From Turritopsis dohrnii (Eukaryota > Cnidaria > Hydrozoa > Anthoathecata > Oceaniidae): a stretch of 64,000 nucleotides of DNA. The number at the start of each line of letters is the position of its first letter. Within the stretch, counting starts at the first letter, position 1. The translations under genes were made by a program, and so were the position numbers. The DNA lies in the NCBI GenBank assembly GCA_027922465.2, contig BQMF02000056.1:496001-560000 (forward strand), read 5' to 3'. Positions 11,736-24,590 of this stretch are shown piece by piece. The notes under the pieces were generated by a model, which saw only the letters and a program-made list of their open reading frames with translations, was not told where the DNA came from and searched no databases.

Positions 11736-12727
11736 TCGATGGGACAAACATTGGTGATTCTATATTGTTGATCAATTAGTATATAGTTAATATTCTTGTA
11801 TTGTGTTGATTTAGATACATAAGCTTATTGAAATTTCGTTTTGCTAGCTACGCCATCCTTGTTTCAATTTTTCTTTTTTCCTTGAGGTTTGCGATATGGC
11901 CTCTCCATTGTGCAATTCGAGGGCGTCAATTGTGATATTACGAATTTGGGTGTTTCCAATTGTTTGGCCACCGCAGGAAGTTGATATTTATCAATAAGTT
12001 ATCCATATTTTGTCCTTAAACGAAATTCTCCAAATAAAAGTCAAAATTTGATATTTTTTTTTGCCCATAATGTCATTTCGTGTATTCACTGGACTTACTC
12101 AGGATTGCCACCCTCACTCATAGACAACAAAAAAAGCTGTTGGAAGTTTTGTAAATGACGCGGCCTCCCTTTCATGCCAGCAGACCTTTCGCGGAATAAA
12201 CACTAGCAAATTATTTCGAAATATAGTTGTTAATAGGTTGACAGTATCAATTTGTTAGAACAGGGACAAAACACAACCTCAAACCTAGAGCCTTTTTAAA
12301 CATGCCGTTGGCGCATAGTGAAAAGCCAAAAGACCCTGGTCCAAGGTTTGGATGAGAAGACCACCAATATGGCTTTGATTCTACTCATCGCACTAAGCAA
12401 ACGATTCGTAGAGGGAAGAAACCATATTCATGGCCAAATCGTTAGTTTCAGTCTGATAAGCTTTCTCATTAGCACATAAATCAAAAAATATAAAACATAA
12501 AAAATACGACCATAGTATGTTTTAAAACGGGGGTTGAACCTATGATTCTATAGAAAAGTTGAACAAAAATTATTTTTTTCATAATTGCTACACTGTGTGT
12601 CCTTTAAAAAACCTAGTTCTTTTGAAATAAGTGTTACATTGAATGTATTAGTCACATTTCAACGAAAGCCTATTGTTCTTATAATTTCATCAAAACAACT
12701 TATACACACGATGTTTTAGTATTTGTA

Positions 12728-13350
12728 CAGTGTGTTTCGTAATGTTGGAAATGAAAATTTTAAAGTTGTTTTTTTAAATGAATATACCGAATTTCAAAAT
12801 AATTTTTACATCAATGGAAAGCCATTTTCAAGCTCTTTTGGCTAGTACATTTATGTGAAAAATGAAAAAGTGGTTTTTATATAAATAAGGAAAATGTCTT
12901 GGAAAAATGTAATTAAATTTTTAATGGTCGATTAACACGTAGTTTAATTACATCGTGCTTATTGTTTCAAAGCGCTAAATCCATACAAAGTTTTATTAAT
13001 TTTATCTTTGCGCTGAGACCCCCAAATTGATCTTTAAAAACATAAAAGTTAAACGTTTTTCGTGAACACACAGCTTAAATTTGTTTATTGTTTTCCAAAT
13101 TGCTGTCATTGTTTCAAAAGATCTTTTCTTTTCACTCACTTCTTAATCGACCATTAAAAATTTAATTACATTTTTCCAAGACATTTTCCTTATTTTTTTA
13201 AAAACCACTTTTTCATTTTTCACAAAAATAAGCTAGCTGAAAGAGCTTGAAAATGGCTTTCCATTGATGTAAAAATTATTTTGAAATTCGGTATATTCAT
13301 TTAAAAAAACAACTTTAAAATTTCCATTTCCAACATTACGAAACACACTG
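12728..13350. mobile_element. Long foldback MITE with TA duplication (CAGTGTGTTTCG ends)
   Basis: Two arms of about 215 bases (12728-12945 and 13140-13350) are inverted copies that diverge little, separated by a ~200-base unrelated centre. The termini are CAGTGTGTTTCGTAATG and its inverse, and TA flanks both ends (12726-12727, 13351-13352). TA duplication and CAGT-type ends point to the Tc1/mariner/pogo class. No coding sequence. Confidence 0.85.
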
Positions 13351-13524
13351 TACATGAATGTAGTGAACAAACTATAGTTAACATAATAAATAAATAAATA
13401 AATAAATGATAACACTTTGAAATTCCCTTTCCTCCTTTAATAATGGCAACTCTAGTAAGTTTGCCTGGGTAAGCGACAGTTGAGGATATGATAGGTTAGG
13501 TTATGAATCCGCATTTACAACCTC

Positions 13525-13650
13525 CCAGCCGGCACATTTATTAAAAAACCTCTGTGAAGGTGTGCATTTCTATAGACATCTGCACACAATTTCAATAATA
13601 ATGCTCTCCATCACAGTGACATTTTGACGATTTTGCCCCCCTGGGCTGAT
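13525..13650 (-). repeat. 120-bp palindromic MITE, full copy
   Basis: Reads CCCAGCCGGCACATTTATT to CGATTTTGCCCCCCTGGG, with both terminal arms present. Confidence 0.75.
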
Positions 13651-13943
13651 GTAAAGTCAGTGAATGCTTACCAGGATTTTAACAGACTAAACCGAAATTC
13701 CATAAGTTTACCCGGTTTTCTTTCCCGATCCTTATTTTTTTCATTTTCACGATCCACTGTTTTTAACATCAAGACATAGTAAACCAAGACCAGTTTGCAA
13801 ACAATCAAAACATTTCTTTTCCTACAAACTACAACTATACAATTTTTAAATTTTCGAAGACCTAACATTGCCATGGTAGCGATAAGACTGAAGAGATCCA
13901 ATGCGAACGATGCACGAAACTCCACCCAGAACGTTAATAACGC

Positions 13944-16900
13944 CTAATCTTTGGGCAGTGAGCAGATTTCGCAAGTAGACGTCAGAGAGACGTTAATGAA
14001 GGTACAGTGTCGGCACGTCCATTCGTTTGTGTCGGTATCCATCATTTCTACAGAACTTGAACTGGCTGGGCGAGGTTCAAATCCACTCGATGAGTCAGTT
14101 GGTGGTGGTGAAGGAGCTAGAAGATAAAAGAAACGTTTTTTTGAAATCACGTGACTAATGGCGCTTGGAAATGATTGGCTGAAGATGAGGTAATGAGTAA
14201 CATACCATGTGCATGTATCATTTGCTCTACTGTTTTCCATTCTTCGCATTCTAGCCAATGATGAAACAACGCTTCGTCTCGTGACTTCAACGCCTTACAC
14301 AAATCACCAATCTTATGCTATAATGAATCAGAGATATCCGTGACGTCACGTTAGATCTGCAAAGATTCAGGTGGTAAGAGTTTATGCGCGGTTGCAATGT
14401 ACAGATGGCGAAGTTTAAAATCGTCGACCCGACTACACTATGACACAATAATTCTTAATGCAACAACAGAAATTTGTCTTCCATAGTGCAGACCAGGCCT
14501 TCACTCGCATCTTTATATGTTAAAGATTAAAAATGAGACGAAGGCTGCAACGAGAGACAGTTTACGAATTTATGGATAAAAGTATTGAATAGGACGTGTT
14601 TGTGTCATTAGGATCTTGTCCAAACCAATCCAAGATGTCGTGGTGGAAGCCAAAAATGGATTGGATATGGATTTTTTTTATTCACGTATTTTTTCACCGA
14701 GAGGTTTGATTGTCAGAAAAACACTCACCCGTAGAGGTATCATGTCATTCGTGATAAGAAAATACAGAAAATGGAGATCAAGAAAGCCGTGGAGGAGATT
14801 GGAATCATCCGAAGTGATTTTCTTCACGTATTTCATTAATTCATCGAAACTCTAAAAATAGACCATTACGTTTTCGCAAGAACAAAACATTACCAGGCTA
14901 AAATATGAATGGCTATAAACTTGCTTACTCTTGAACATTTCATGAAAATAACAAGTAAAATGACTGGTGGAGCGAGTAAAAACCTTTCTTACTTGTAATT
15001 CGCCAATTGACATTCTGTTTTCGATTGGAAAGGGATTTGATTGACAACCGATGAATGTGTTAACTGGGTCGATCGGGAAAGCCGCTGGTACCTACACCAC
15101 AAGTAGAACTTGAATACTATTTGAACAACATAACTACCAGAAAAGTTCCACTGAAAGACTGAGGTATGATTAAACCTTTCCTCGATATCGCATCTCCAAA
15201 AAGCATAATTTCACCACAAAGGATTGAGATATAATTTTATCAGATGGACCATGGGTTCCGATGATCCTTACCTCGATGAGAAAATATTCGATGGGCATCG
15301 GCCGAGAATTTTTCGTCACTTCATTATTGTATTCATCCTTCTCCTAAAAAATATCGACATGTTTTAGAGTATAGTCACTACATGATTCTCAAACCGCTAT
15401 TATCAACATTTAAGTTAACGCTAGGCACTTTCGTGCAATATCTTTACAAAGACGCGAAAAGCTAATACAATGAAAAGTAGAAAAAGCGTAGGAAAGTCCT
15501 TTATAAGAAGTTGAGTAGAGAAACACAGTAAACGTTTTGATAGGAAAGTTCTTTATGAGAAGTTGAGTAGAGAAACACAGTGAACGTTTTGATAGGAAAG
15601 TTCTTTATGAGAAGTTGAGTAGAGAAACACAGTGAACGTTTTGATAGGAAAGTTCTTTATGAGAAGTTGAATAGAGAAACACAGTGAACGTTTTGATAGG
15701 AAAGTTCTTTATGAGAAGTTGAATAGAGAAACACAGTGAACGTTTTGATAGGAAAGTTCTTTATGAGAAGTTGAATAGAGAAACACAGTAAACGTTTTGA
15801 TAGGAAAGTTCTTTATGAGAGTTACCTTATAAAAGACATCTGGCACATACTGTTCACTGCTCGATTCTTTAACATAACCAAGGGCCGGATCATCAACGGT
15901 TGGCACAAGGCATTGATCACGGACTAAAGCCATGCATTGGTTCGACACCTATGAAAGCAACAAAATGTAAAATCTTGTGAAGAATGAGAACGTAAGTTGA
16001 AAACCGATTCAAATAATCCGCGAACGAACCTGCCAACCATCATAATGGATGTGTTTGTCTTCGTGACCTGAAATAAAACGTATGAAAATCAATGGAACGG
16101 TGTGACCATGCATATCAACATTTATAAGGTTGATTGCTTCAAACGGTCCTTACGCAGACGCTTGTTTCCAAAGATATCATCTACAGACACACAGAGACGC
16201 GCTTGTTTAATATAATAGCCTGTTCGAGAGAAAACTTAAGTCTGCAGTTTTCCACAAGGGAATGTCCACGAGGGAATCTACGAGAGCCAATCATTATTCT
16301 ACCTTGCTTGTTTGTTGCTTTTAATAAAAAAAATAAAAAGCTGCTCATTTCCAGACCCGTTTCTTATTGTTATAACAAGAGGTCCTCACTGCTGATGTCA
16401 GCATACTGCAGTCCTGCTCATAAAAGTTCGTTATCTTTAAAGATAATGAACTATTATATGTAAAGCTGAGGATTGCACTATGCTGATGCCAGTAGAAATA
16501 GAATAATTGAGAAATGGTCTGGGAACGAGCAGCTGTCTGTAATTAACAAAGCGCTCAAACAAAGTAAAAAAACGATTGGCTCTCTCGTAGAGATTATCTT
16601 ACAAGAAAACTGCTGACATACTTTTTTCTCGACTTTATTTTAGTTCATTATCCCAGTAGGTAAAAGCATCAAAAAAGTCACTGCGATAAAGAGCATTTTT
16701 ATCGAAATAATGTACATATTTCTATAGAAATGCACTCCTTCGCAGTGATTTTATTTTAGTTCATTATCCCAGTAGGTAAAATCATCACAAAGTCACAGCG
16801 ATGAAGAGCATTTTTATTGAAATAGTGTCTATGTTTCTATAGAAAACATTTACCCACTGGAATAGTGCAACAATAACTGAAAACTCTCTATAGTATCTCT

Positions 16901-19757
16901 ACGTGACACATGGAGTGCAGTTGACAAGTTTATTCGAGAAGTGACAACGTGTATCCATGGTAATATTGAACTGTGGCCCTGCCTGCTCATGAAACAAAAT
17001 GAAAAATACACGAAAAATTACTACTTGCCTGATACAACGACTGTCACGAACTTGGAACCAAATTTACCATTTGGTGAATCTTTACAAGAATTAGGAAATT
17101 TATTTTGAAAATCAGCCGCCATGATTGTTTCCTGTGCACTCAGGAAATGAGACTTAGCATGTCGAAGATGCCTTACTTGTCCGGATGTTGTTGGGTCTGG
17201 TATCAAATCTGTAATAATCCAACCAACCTGATTAAAAGAAACATCAAAACAAATAATCATGGAAGTATGCTCATTGGGCAAGATCATCCAAAAATCACTG
17301 CGATGAAGAGCATTTTTATTGAAATAGTGTGTATATTTCTATAGAAATGCACTCCTTCACACCTATTTTTTTCACAAATTTGCCTGCTGGGACAATAAAA
17401 ACAATAAAATTAAATGCAAACTTACCCTTCTGAGGCCTAAATATGATGCTAAAACCTCCATCACATTGTTGTTAGGGTCATCCAGAAGTTGTATCCTATC
17501 ACGAGTTGATTCCTATGGTGAAAGGAAAATTATTCAATTCATTTGTGTGGACATGTGACACCTTGTAAAGAAATTTTTTTGTGTTCGTAAAGCTGCAATA
17601 TAATGGTGAAGTATTGATTTAATTACCTGTGGTGGTTCATAAATAGCCGCTACTGTTGCTCGGATACCAAGTGGTACATTGTCATGCTTCTCATATTTCC
17701 CGTACAGATACCCAAGACGCTAAAATAATTGTTAGCATGTAATGGTGAGATGCTATACAGATGAAACAAACCAGCGGGGCAAAATAGTCAAATGTCACTG
17801 CGAGGAAGAGCTTGTTTATTGAAATAGTATGTTTCTTTTGAAATGCACTCCTTCACAGAGCACAAATTGCCCACTGAAAAATAATTAGACAAAAAACATC
17901 TGAAGAATGTTTCACCTGGCAACCAGTCTTCCTCCAATAATTCAAAAACCTATCCATAATGGTAGGATTTTCAAACATAATATTGTCAACGTGTCGATAT
18001 TTCTGCAATGAAATAAAGCATAGATCAACAGTAACACAGATTTTTTTTAATGGAAGATCTTTTAATAGAAGGCTCTCACAACTATTGAAAAAGTCCTGGC
18101 AAACTGGTATTTGTTCGATTATTCAAAATGACAATCACAATTACCAGAATAACAACAAAATGTTCTTATAAGCCATTGCAAGAGCACTTTCATTGAAATT
18201 GTGTGTATATTTTCATAGAAACGGACTCCTTCCCAGAGAATTTGAAACAAATGTGTCAGCTGGGTTAGAACAGAAACAGAACTACATGTCCAAAAAAAAA
18301 ACACTTTTAGTAAATACTGCCTCTCTATGAAAAGAAGACTTAATTGATACAAGGAACTGATCACGTACCTCGGAATATTCAATTCCTTACAGAGATCCTC
18401 CCATCAAAAGTGAAATTTGTTATTTGCTTATATAACATAAAAAAAGTCTTGCCAGTGGACATCTACTTGTTTCTGTCCTTCTAACACTTGTTAAAACTCT
18501 CCAGACTTTCTAAAGACTCTCTGGTTTGATTTCCAGCTTGATTAGTACTGATTAGCAACTGTCAGACCCTAGCAATAAACTCATCTGGTGAGAAACAGTT
18601 CAAAATTTGCTCATCATTACACCTACCTGACGACTGAGCATAACAGCACTTGGCTGACATTTTGTACATATGCCTTTAGGCCAAGGAGGATGCTCTGTAC
18701 AGCCAGGTTTGATACGACAATTAACATCTTCTAATGACACAAATTTACCTCTAAAATAAAAAGAATTAACATACAAAAAATTTGTACTTTACATTGACAG
18801 TTCACTTAGTTATCAAATTAAATTGCTAATAAATTTAAGTACACATTTGAGACAGTTAAAGGAGAATTAACCTCAAAATTAATGTGTTCTTTTTCTCTTA
18901 ATAGCTAAACTCATGTTCCAAATTTGAGATCCATAGTATCATGTTTTGCCGAGTTACGAGCAAATAAAGTTTGTTATCATTTTAAAATTGTGACGTCATG
19001 TATGCACAAGGTTACATTTGTGCCTAAGTGATAACACATTTATGATCACACATGAGAATAAATGAAATTGATTAACCATTTACCTATTGGTTTGACGAGT
19101 AGTTAAATTGGTTTTTAAAAGTAAAAGAAACAAATAAAGTTGGTGATTGTACAGATTGTATCTTTGTTTTGTTTTACGTTTTTGTAAGCATTTGGCCATG
19201 ATCATATTATATGGGTTGTTGTTTTTTAGTTAACATAGCTACTCACCAAGAGAAACCAGGTTATGATTTGTGCAAAGAAAAAATTTACCATTGCTTGTTC
19301 CATTTGTGAGAACAACAATGAAAAAAAACAACAAACGAACACAACAACACAAGTGTTACCAGAAAAATCTTACTTAGATGTTAAATTTTTGACGTTGCTG
19401 AAATTGAATGTACGCAGTTTTGAGAACAGTTTTATGGAGACAAATAATATCACAACCTTTGCATTCAGTTATACAACTGGTTTGCAGCTTGTCATCCAAC
19501 ATATTAGGAAAATCTTTCTTATAGCATTTAGATTTTGTTAACGTTGGCATTAGGATACAATGACGACAACAGCATTAACAACTTGAATTCATATAGTCGT
19601 CGTCATCTTCACTGACTGTTGTTGTCAGATATGAACTCAGATATGTACTTTGAAAGTGTTGTACATTATATGACATCACAACTGTAATAATGGTTAGTTG
19701 TGGAGCATAACTTAAAATGTTTATTTTTTTTTACATATTTGGATTAAGCCATTTGAT

Positions 19758-19801
<44 letters not shown>

Positions 19802-21930
19802 TGTAGCCATAGATCATTTTTGACGTTTAAGCAAGGTTGTTATAGCAACACCATTCAGTACTTGTCAGAACAGTGACATACAGACATTACCTGCTGACAC
19901 CAGATTTCAGTTTTTTTAGATAAGCGTGGAATGACAGATGCTTCGCAGGAGGATTTAAAGACTTCAAGTACTCTTCGTCATATGGCTAAAGGAGGAAAAA
20001 ACTTATGAAAACATACATACTGGGAAAGTCAAATGTCAGTAAAGAAACAATTTCAACCATCTAACCTCGAGTGGTGAGCAGTGGAGACATTTTCCTTGTG
20101 AACCATGTCGACACCTGAACAAAACAATGTGTATTCCTATACATTTATATCATTTCACAAAGTTGGCTGTTCAGCGAACCATTTATCCCAACAAGCGTGA
20201 AATATCACATATTTGGTCTGTGTGGTATGCATAAAGCAACCTGCTTTTATAAATATAGTTCACTAATCTATCCTGTGAAGGATCTATGGATCTAAACATA
20301 ATGGCAACTCACAGTTGTGGATGTCTTTTTCTATGGATCAATCCACTTTCATTTGATAGAACCACATCAATCTCATCTTCCGCTATGTTGATGGAAGACT
20401 CTGCTACTGTGGACTTCTCTACTTGCTGAGGTTCGGGGGTATTGGAGTTACTTAATGCAGAAACTTCAGCTTCTTTGTAATTCTTCAGATATAGAATATC
20501 ACCATGCCTGAAAAGGCAAACAAACAACAATTCAATTAGAAGATGATCTGCAAAGCAACACATTTGCTTTAAAAAAATTGGTGACAGGACAATTCTCCCC
20601 CGGATGATTTCCCCCTAGAGTAAATTGCAATCTTCTCCTTTTGACGAGTGCGATCACACACGCACGCACGCACTGTCACACGCCTCAAAAGTCTTAGGTG
20701 TACATTTAATCGCACACATCAATTTGTCATCATTGTGTGATTCCACAACGTTTACCCAGTGGGCAAGTACCTTTCAAACAAAGATTATTACGCAAAGGTA
20801 ATACTTATTTTGTTTTCACAGTTACTAAAAGGAAGTATATTTTCCAAGGGACAATCATCCGCGGGGAGGGGGGAATTGTCCAGGGGGGAGTTGTCCTAGA
20901 ACCAAAAAAATTATTGGTACATTTGATTATGTCACAATTTTTTGGAGAAGTACAATTAATCATAATTCTGTATTCTGTGAGAAATTAATAAAAATTGGCT
21001 AGTAATAAGAATTTCAGTAGCATCTTCTTTCACTTTAAATCACAAAATATCGATGTCTTACCTCAACTGAAGGTTTTTCAGTGTTTTTCTCATACTTTTA
21101 GACAATTCAACGGTCAATGCTTGATCTTTACAAATCAACCAGCCGTTTGATTGGAGCTTCAAGTTATCACCAATCTACAACAAAAAAAATACTGTAACAT
21201 AAGTGAAGTGCAGAATATAATACATGTTCTTTCAGATGGGCTTCCAGGGTTTAATCTAGAATGGAAGGGCAGCGCCCGGCGGAAGGGAAAAAAGGTACAA
21301 TTATGAACATCCAAAGGGTGCTTTTTTGTGAAATAAATAAAAAAAAATGTAGTGGGCAGCGTCCGATCAACAGACGCTCTTTTGGACTAGAATAGACCCT
21401 GGCTTTCTGAATGAAAGAAAGGAAAAAAACTTGGTTACTTACAATAAATCTACCAAATAAATATCAAGATAATTTCCCATTTAAGGGTGGCTAACACAAT
21501 GGACATTATTGCCACTTTTAAACTCTTTATCACAAACAACAACAATGAATTAATAGTTCTTTGCATAAAAAATCAATAGAGAACACAACCTGAAGACAAA
21601 TCTTATTTTGATTGACATCATCAAAGCATTACAATATATATCAATGATATGCCGAAAGAGATCATAACACAACAACAACAGGTAGCAAATAATAAAAACT
21701 TGATGATGTATTATCCTTTACCAATTCTTATAAATCAAATGTTGAAAGTTCTTATGAAATTTCTGGTAAAAAAATTTAGTTTCGATATTTTATTTTCAAT
21801 CTAGTTTTAAGTTCCAAGACAATATGAATAAATTGTAAAGACTTACTATTTCATACAGAGTGCTGATGGAATCATTAGGAGTAACCTCCACTCTTTTCAT
21901 ACCATTTCCTGTCTGGACTCTTAAAAGCAT
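13944..21930 (-). CDS. NPLOC4: NPL4, ubiquitin-recognition cofactor of p97/VCP
   Basis: Seventeen coding exons (minus): 21930-21847, 21174-21062, 20507-20313, 20115-20067, 19985-19891, 18750-18627, 18002-17916, 17719-17627, 17512-17426, 17227-17029, 16067-16030, 15948-15826, 15343-15272, 15091-14993, 14851-14729, 14317-14206, 14116-13944. Phase is continuous throughout, giving 621 aa; human NPL4 has 608. NPL4 pairs with UFD1 and guides ubiquitylated clients to the p97 unfoldase in ER-associated and chromatin-linked degradation. In order: an N-terminal ubiquitin-like domain (to ~80), NPL4 zinc fingers (CRHG..GKC.HC at ~132-143; C....GICTKCQPS at ~192-212), an MPN-like core (GYLYGKYE at ~252, [13 protein letters not shown] at ~417-429) and a C-terminal NZF finger (WTCRHCTF...C..C, ~597-621) with the ubiquitin-contacting Thr-Phe. 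Exon 21930 starts exactly at ATG after an acceptor, so a short upstream exon may add residues. One intron has a GC donor (17027-17028). Confidence 0.95.
15490..15820. repeat. Minisatellite, 52-bp unit, about 6.4 copies
   Basis: Units begin AGGAAAGTTCTTTATGAGAA at 15490, 15542, 15594, 15646, 15698, 15750 and 15802 (partial) and are nearly identical; the first is most divergent. The array stops six bases from the NPLOC4 exon at 15826, so it directly abuts the splice donor (GTAACT) of that exon. Confidence 0.95.
16650..16748 (+). repeat. 120-bp MITE, copy in NPLOC4 intron
   Basis: CCCAGTAGGTAAAAGCATC to CACTCCTTCGCAGTG. The sequence TTTTAGTTCATTATCCCAGTAG before it is repeated before the next copy, so the two form a tandem pair. 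Confidence 0.75.
16760..16860 (+). repeat. 120-bp MITE, second copy of a tandem pair
   Basis: Same left flank as the copy at 16650, showing segmental duplication. The right side is shortened, ending TTTACCCACTGG. Confidence 0.7.
17027..17028 (-). other. Non-canonical GC splice donor in NPLOC4
   Basis: The exon 17227-17029 ends ...TCAG and the intron starts GCAAGT. The NPL4 reading frame requires a junction exactly here (codon G|GT, glycine). Apart from the C at position 2 the site matches the donor consensus perfectly, as is usual for GC-AG introns. Confidence 0.85.
17273..17392 (+). repeat. 120-bp palindromic MITE, full copy
   Basis: TTGGGCAAGATCATCC to TTTGCCTGCTGGG; all four inner blocks present. 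In an NPLOC4 intron. Confidence 0.75.
17776..17874 (+). repeat. 120-bp MITE, slightly deleted copy
   Basis: GGGGCAAAATAGTCAAATG to AAATTGCCCACTG. In an NPLOC4 intron. Confidence 0.65.
18175..18265 (+). repeat. 120-bp MITE, left-truncated copy
   Basis: Starts inside the left arm (GCAAGAGCACTTTCATTG) and ends AATGTGTCAGCTGGG. In an NPLOC4 intron. Confidence 0.6.
18751..19890. other. NPLOC4 intron, 1.1 kb
   Basis: It holds a 37-base poly(A) run near its 5' end and no exon I can support. A 92-codon open frame at 19263-19541 is low-complexity (K, N, T) and has no motif. Confidence 0.4.
19762..19798. repeat. Poly(A) tract
   Basis: 37 consecutive A inside an NPLOC4 intron. No retroelement body recognised upstream. 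Confidence 0.9.
20580..20903. mobile_element. MITE with 9-bp duplication, copy 1 (GGTGACAGGACAA ends)
   Basis: The left end is GGTGACAGGACAATTCTCCCC and the right end GGGGGGAGTTGTCCTAGAACC. The nine bases AAAAAAATT flank both sides exactly (20571-20579 and 20904-20912). G- and C-runs inside each end repeat the word GGGGGAATTGTCC. It has the same ends as the copy at 35803. A 9-bp duplication with GG-ended TIRs is characteristic of Mutator-like elements; this assignment is inference. In an NPLOC4 intron. Confidence 0.85.
21243..21403. repeat. 160-bp MITE (CCAGGGTTTAATCTAG ends)
   Basis: The ends are CCAGGGTTTAATCTAGAATGG and CTAGAATAGACCCTGG, with partly symmetrical GGGCAGCG words inside. In an NPLOC4 intron. 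No clear target duplication. Confidence 0.55.
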
Positions 21931-23730
21931 CTAAATATAAGACAGCATAAAAGGCATAGTTAACTGTCATCAGTTTGTGATGTCAAATAAATTGAAATTT
22001 TAAGCGATGCAAACAAATGCATTAGGCTTATTATACTAATAGTTTCCAGCTCTATGCTAAAAATTTCAACAGCAATTTTTATAGTTGACACGTAAACAGA
22101 AAAATTAATTTGAACTTCAGAAATAATGAACCTTTTCGAAGACGAATAGAATATAAATACAACAGAGATATTTTTCTTTAAAGTAGCCCATTTGAAAATG
22201 TCCCTTTCCATAGTGTGAGAAAATATTTTTAGTTTATCAACCACTGTTTTCTTACTCAATATTTTCATAAATTTTTAACCAGAGAATCATGCTTTTTGGT
22301 TTATGCAATTCACCTACTGTACACTATCATTAGCTTCCCATCAAATGTTACCTTGTCGGCAAACTGTATATATATATTTTCCCCTCCAATCCAATCCAAT
22401 TCCAATCCAACAATTCACTTTATCAGGTCATCGGTCTTTCTTCTATAGATCATGGTTTCAAAGGTGTCCCAGCCCTCCCCGAAAACTTTAGCCACCACAT
22501 CCTCCCACACTCAGTACTGTATACCTCTCAAACCTTATACCATACATATAATTTTTACGGTGGTTTGCCAACAATGATGATGATATAAGATATATAATAA
22601 TAAATGACATGAGTCACACTAAGAGTTACAGAAAGCAACAAACCGAGATGTTACTCCTTTTCCTTTCAAGGTAGCACATGAATTGTTATTTAACTAATAT
22701 TGAAAGTTCAAAACTTTCAAAACAAAAATTTATTTTAGAATTAATATGCAAAATGACAATTCATTGTTCCAAAAAATGAGAACATCCTGAGCTTGAATTT
22801 TCTTGTAAAATAAAAATAATTTAGGATGTGGGTCCTCTTGCAATTCTCACTCAAGCTACTGATAGCCGTTTTAGAATATATATATATATATTGCTTTCAC
22901 TTGTTTCTTTTCTCATCTACTTTACATAAGGTTTGTCTAAGGACAGCTTTAATTTAATAACAGCTTGATTGAACTTCGTGAAAAAAAGTGCATGAATGTA
23001 GTGGACAGCGTGTAAGAAACACACGATGAGAAATTTATTCAACATTTATGCGGCTGTCTAAAGTCATGTCGAATTTGATATGCGGCAACAAAACCTGTAT
23101 AAATTGACTGTTGCATTTTTGTCGAATTTTACCCGAATTAAAGTAATTTAATTGGACACGGCGATTATGCGGCTGTATAAAGCTGCCCTAAAACAAAAAA
23201 CTTCTGGTCTGCCTGATTTTTTTTGATAAAAAAAGTTTATTATTCTTTTTACTTGAAGTTCCATAAACAAAAGTGAGGCTGGAAATCTGAAACTTCTTAA
23301 TACTATGAACAATTTAGGATCAAAATGAAGAACAATCAGTTTCAGGTTATATGTTATGGCTATTTTGAAAAAAATGTTTGTATCTACAATATATAAGGAG
23401 TTACCACAGGGTTGGAATTAAGGATTCGTTATTCGTGAATCACGAATCAATTTCTTGTTTCTACGAATCAAGAATTCGTAAAACTCCCATTTTTCACGAA
23501 TCGTTTTTGAAATTTTTAACTACGCATAGCGCTGCTCAGATATTGAATTCAAATGTAAATTGGAGTATGACATCATAAACGGGAAGGTGGAAAAACTAGT
23601 GTGCAGCACTTGTAAAAGATGCAAAATAAAAATAAATTTCTGATCAATGATTCGTAAAAACTTGTTTTTCTTTACACCTTCTCATTCGTATTGCACAACA
23701 ATTTTCTTCATTTCGTTTATTTCTTTGTTA
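21931..23730. other. Presumed 5' region of NPLOC4
   Basis: The first found NPLOC4 exon begins with an acceptor, so its promoter and a 5' exon should lie here or further right. I could not identify them. The region is AT-rich, with TATATA runs near 22365 and 22880. Confidence 0.35.
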
Positions 23731-24408
23731 AGCTGCGTTTCCACTCAGGAAAAAGTCAGTTGAAAAAGAAAATTTCGATCCGGAAAAGTATTTTTCGCCC
23801 GAAATTTTCCTTTTTTTTATTTCCATTACTTCTTTTCTCTTCAGAAAGCTTCAATTTTAAATGTAAACAAAATGTGACTGCGATAAACATCATTTTTTTG
23901 AAACAAAAACAACTTTAAAAAGAAGAGTTTGGGTTAGGAAAATTTTTGCGGAAAGATCTTGGAAAGGAGAATTCCATCGGTTAGTGAAGGAAATTATTTG
24001 ACCATGAATCGTTTTTCAAATTATTTCGCCTTCTAACTGTGTGAAAAGTTGTTGCAGTATGTAGCACAAAAGATAACAAAATCATCTTAAAGACAGGAGT
24101 GTATTTCAGCTCAAGAGCGATTTGTGCGTTACTACTTTATGATACACCATACTCATCTCTACACGTCGCCATCTTGTTTTGATGTTGATCTTTAAAAAAT
24201 GCGCAAGTCAGCTTATTTAAAGCAACTTGAATGGCTTTCTATGATTTTTCGAGCGAAAAACACAGAAAAAGTTGAAAATTTTCAACTTGTTCGATCATGC
24301 TGAAGTTTTCGAGTCGAAACAAAATTACCATAGCAACCCGTGACATACGTGTGTTTCTAGTAGAAATTTTCTTTTTCGACTGATTTTTTCTTAAGTGGAA
24401 ATGCAGCT
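23731..24408. mobile_element. MITE with TTA duplication (AGCTGCGTTTCCACT ends)
   Basis: The termini AGCTGCGTTTCCACTCAGG (23731) and AAGTGGAAATGCAGCT (ending 24408) are inverse, continuing into CAGTTGAAAAAGAAAATTTCG-type arms. TTA flanks both sides (23728-23730, 24409-24411). A 3-bp TTA duplication suggests the PIF/Harbinger class. No transposase frame. Confidence 0.75.
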
Positions 24409-24590
24409 TTAGAGAATATTTCATTCGTTCGTTCGTTCGCACGTGCCGCATTAGCGCACGTGTAACAATAACGAAAAATGATATACGTTACAACGTGCCG
24501 TCCAACACTTCTTTGAAATTCCATGGCTGCAAAATGCTGTAATAATGACAGCTGTATTTTGCGAAAGTGTTTTCAAACGGTGATCCATTT

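Noticed and set aside
15490..15820. Regular repeats suggesting a CRISPR-like array
   Set aside because: Units are contiguous without unique spacers and lie in a eukaryotic intron; it is a minisatellite.
19762..19798. Poly(A) run as a retrotransposon tail
   Set aside because: No body or target duplication recognisable on either side.
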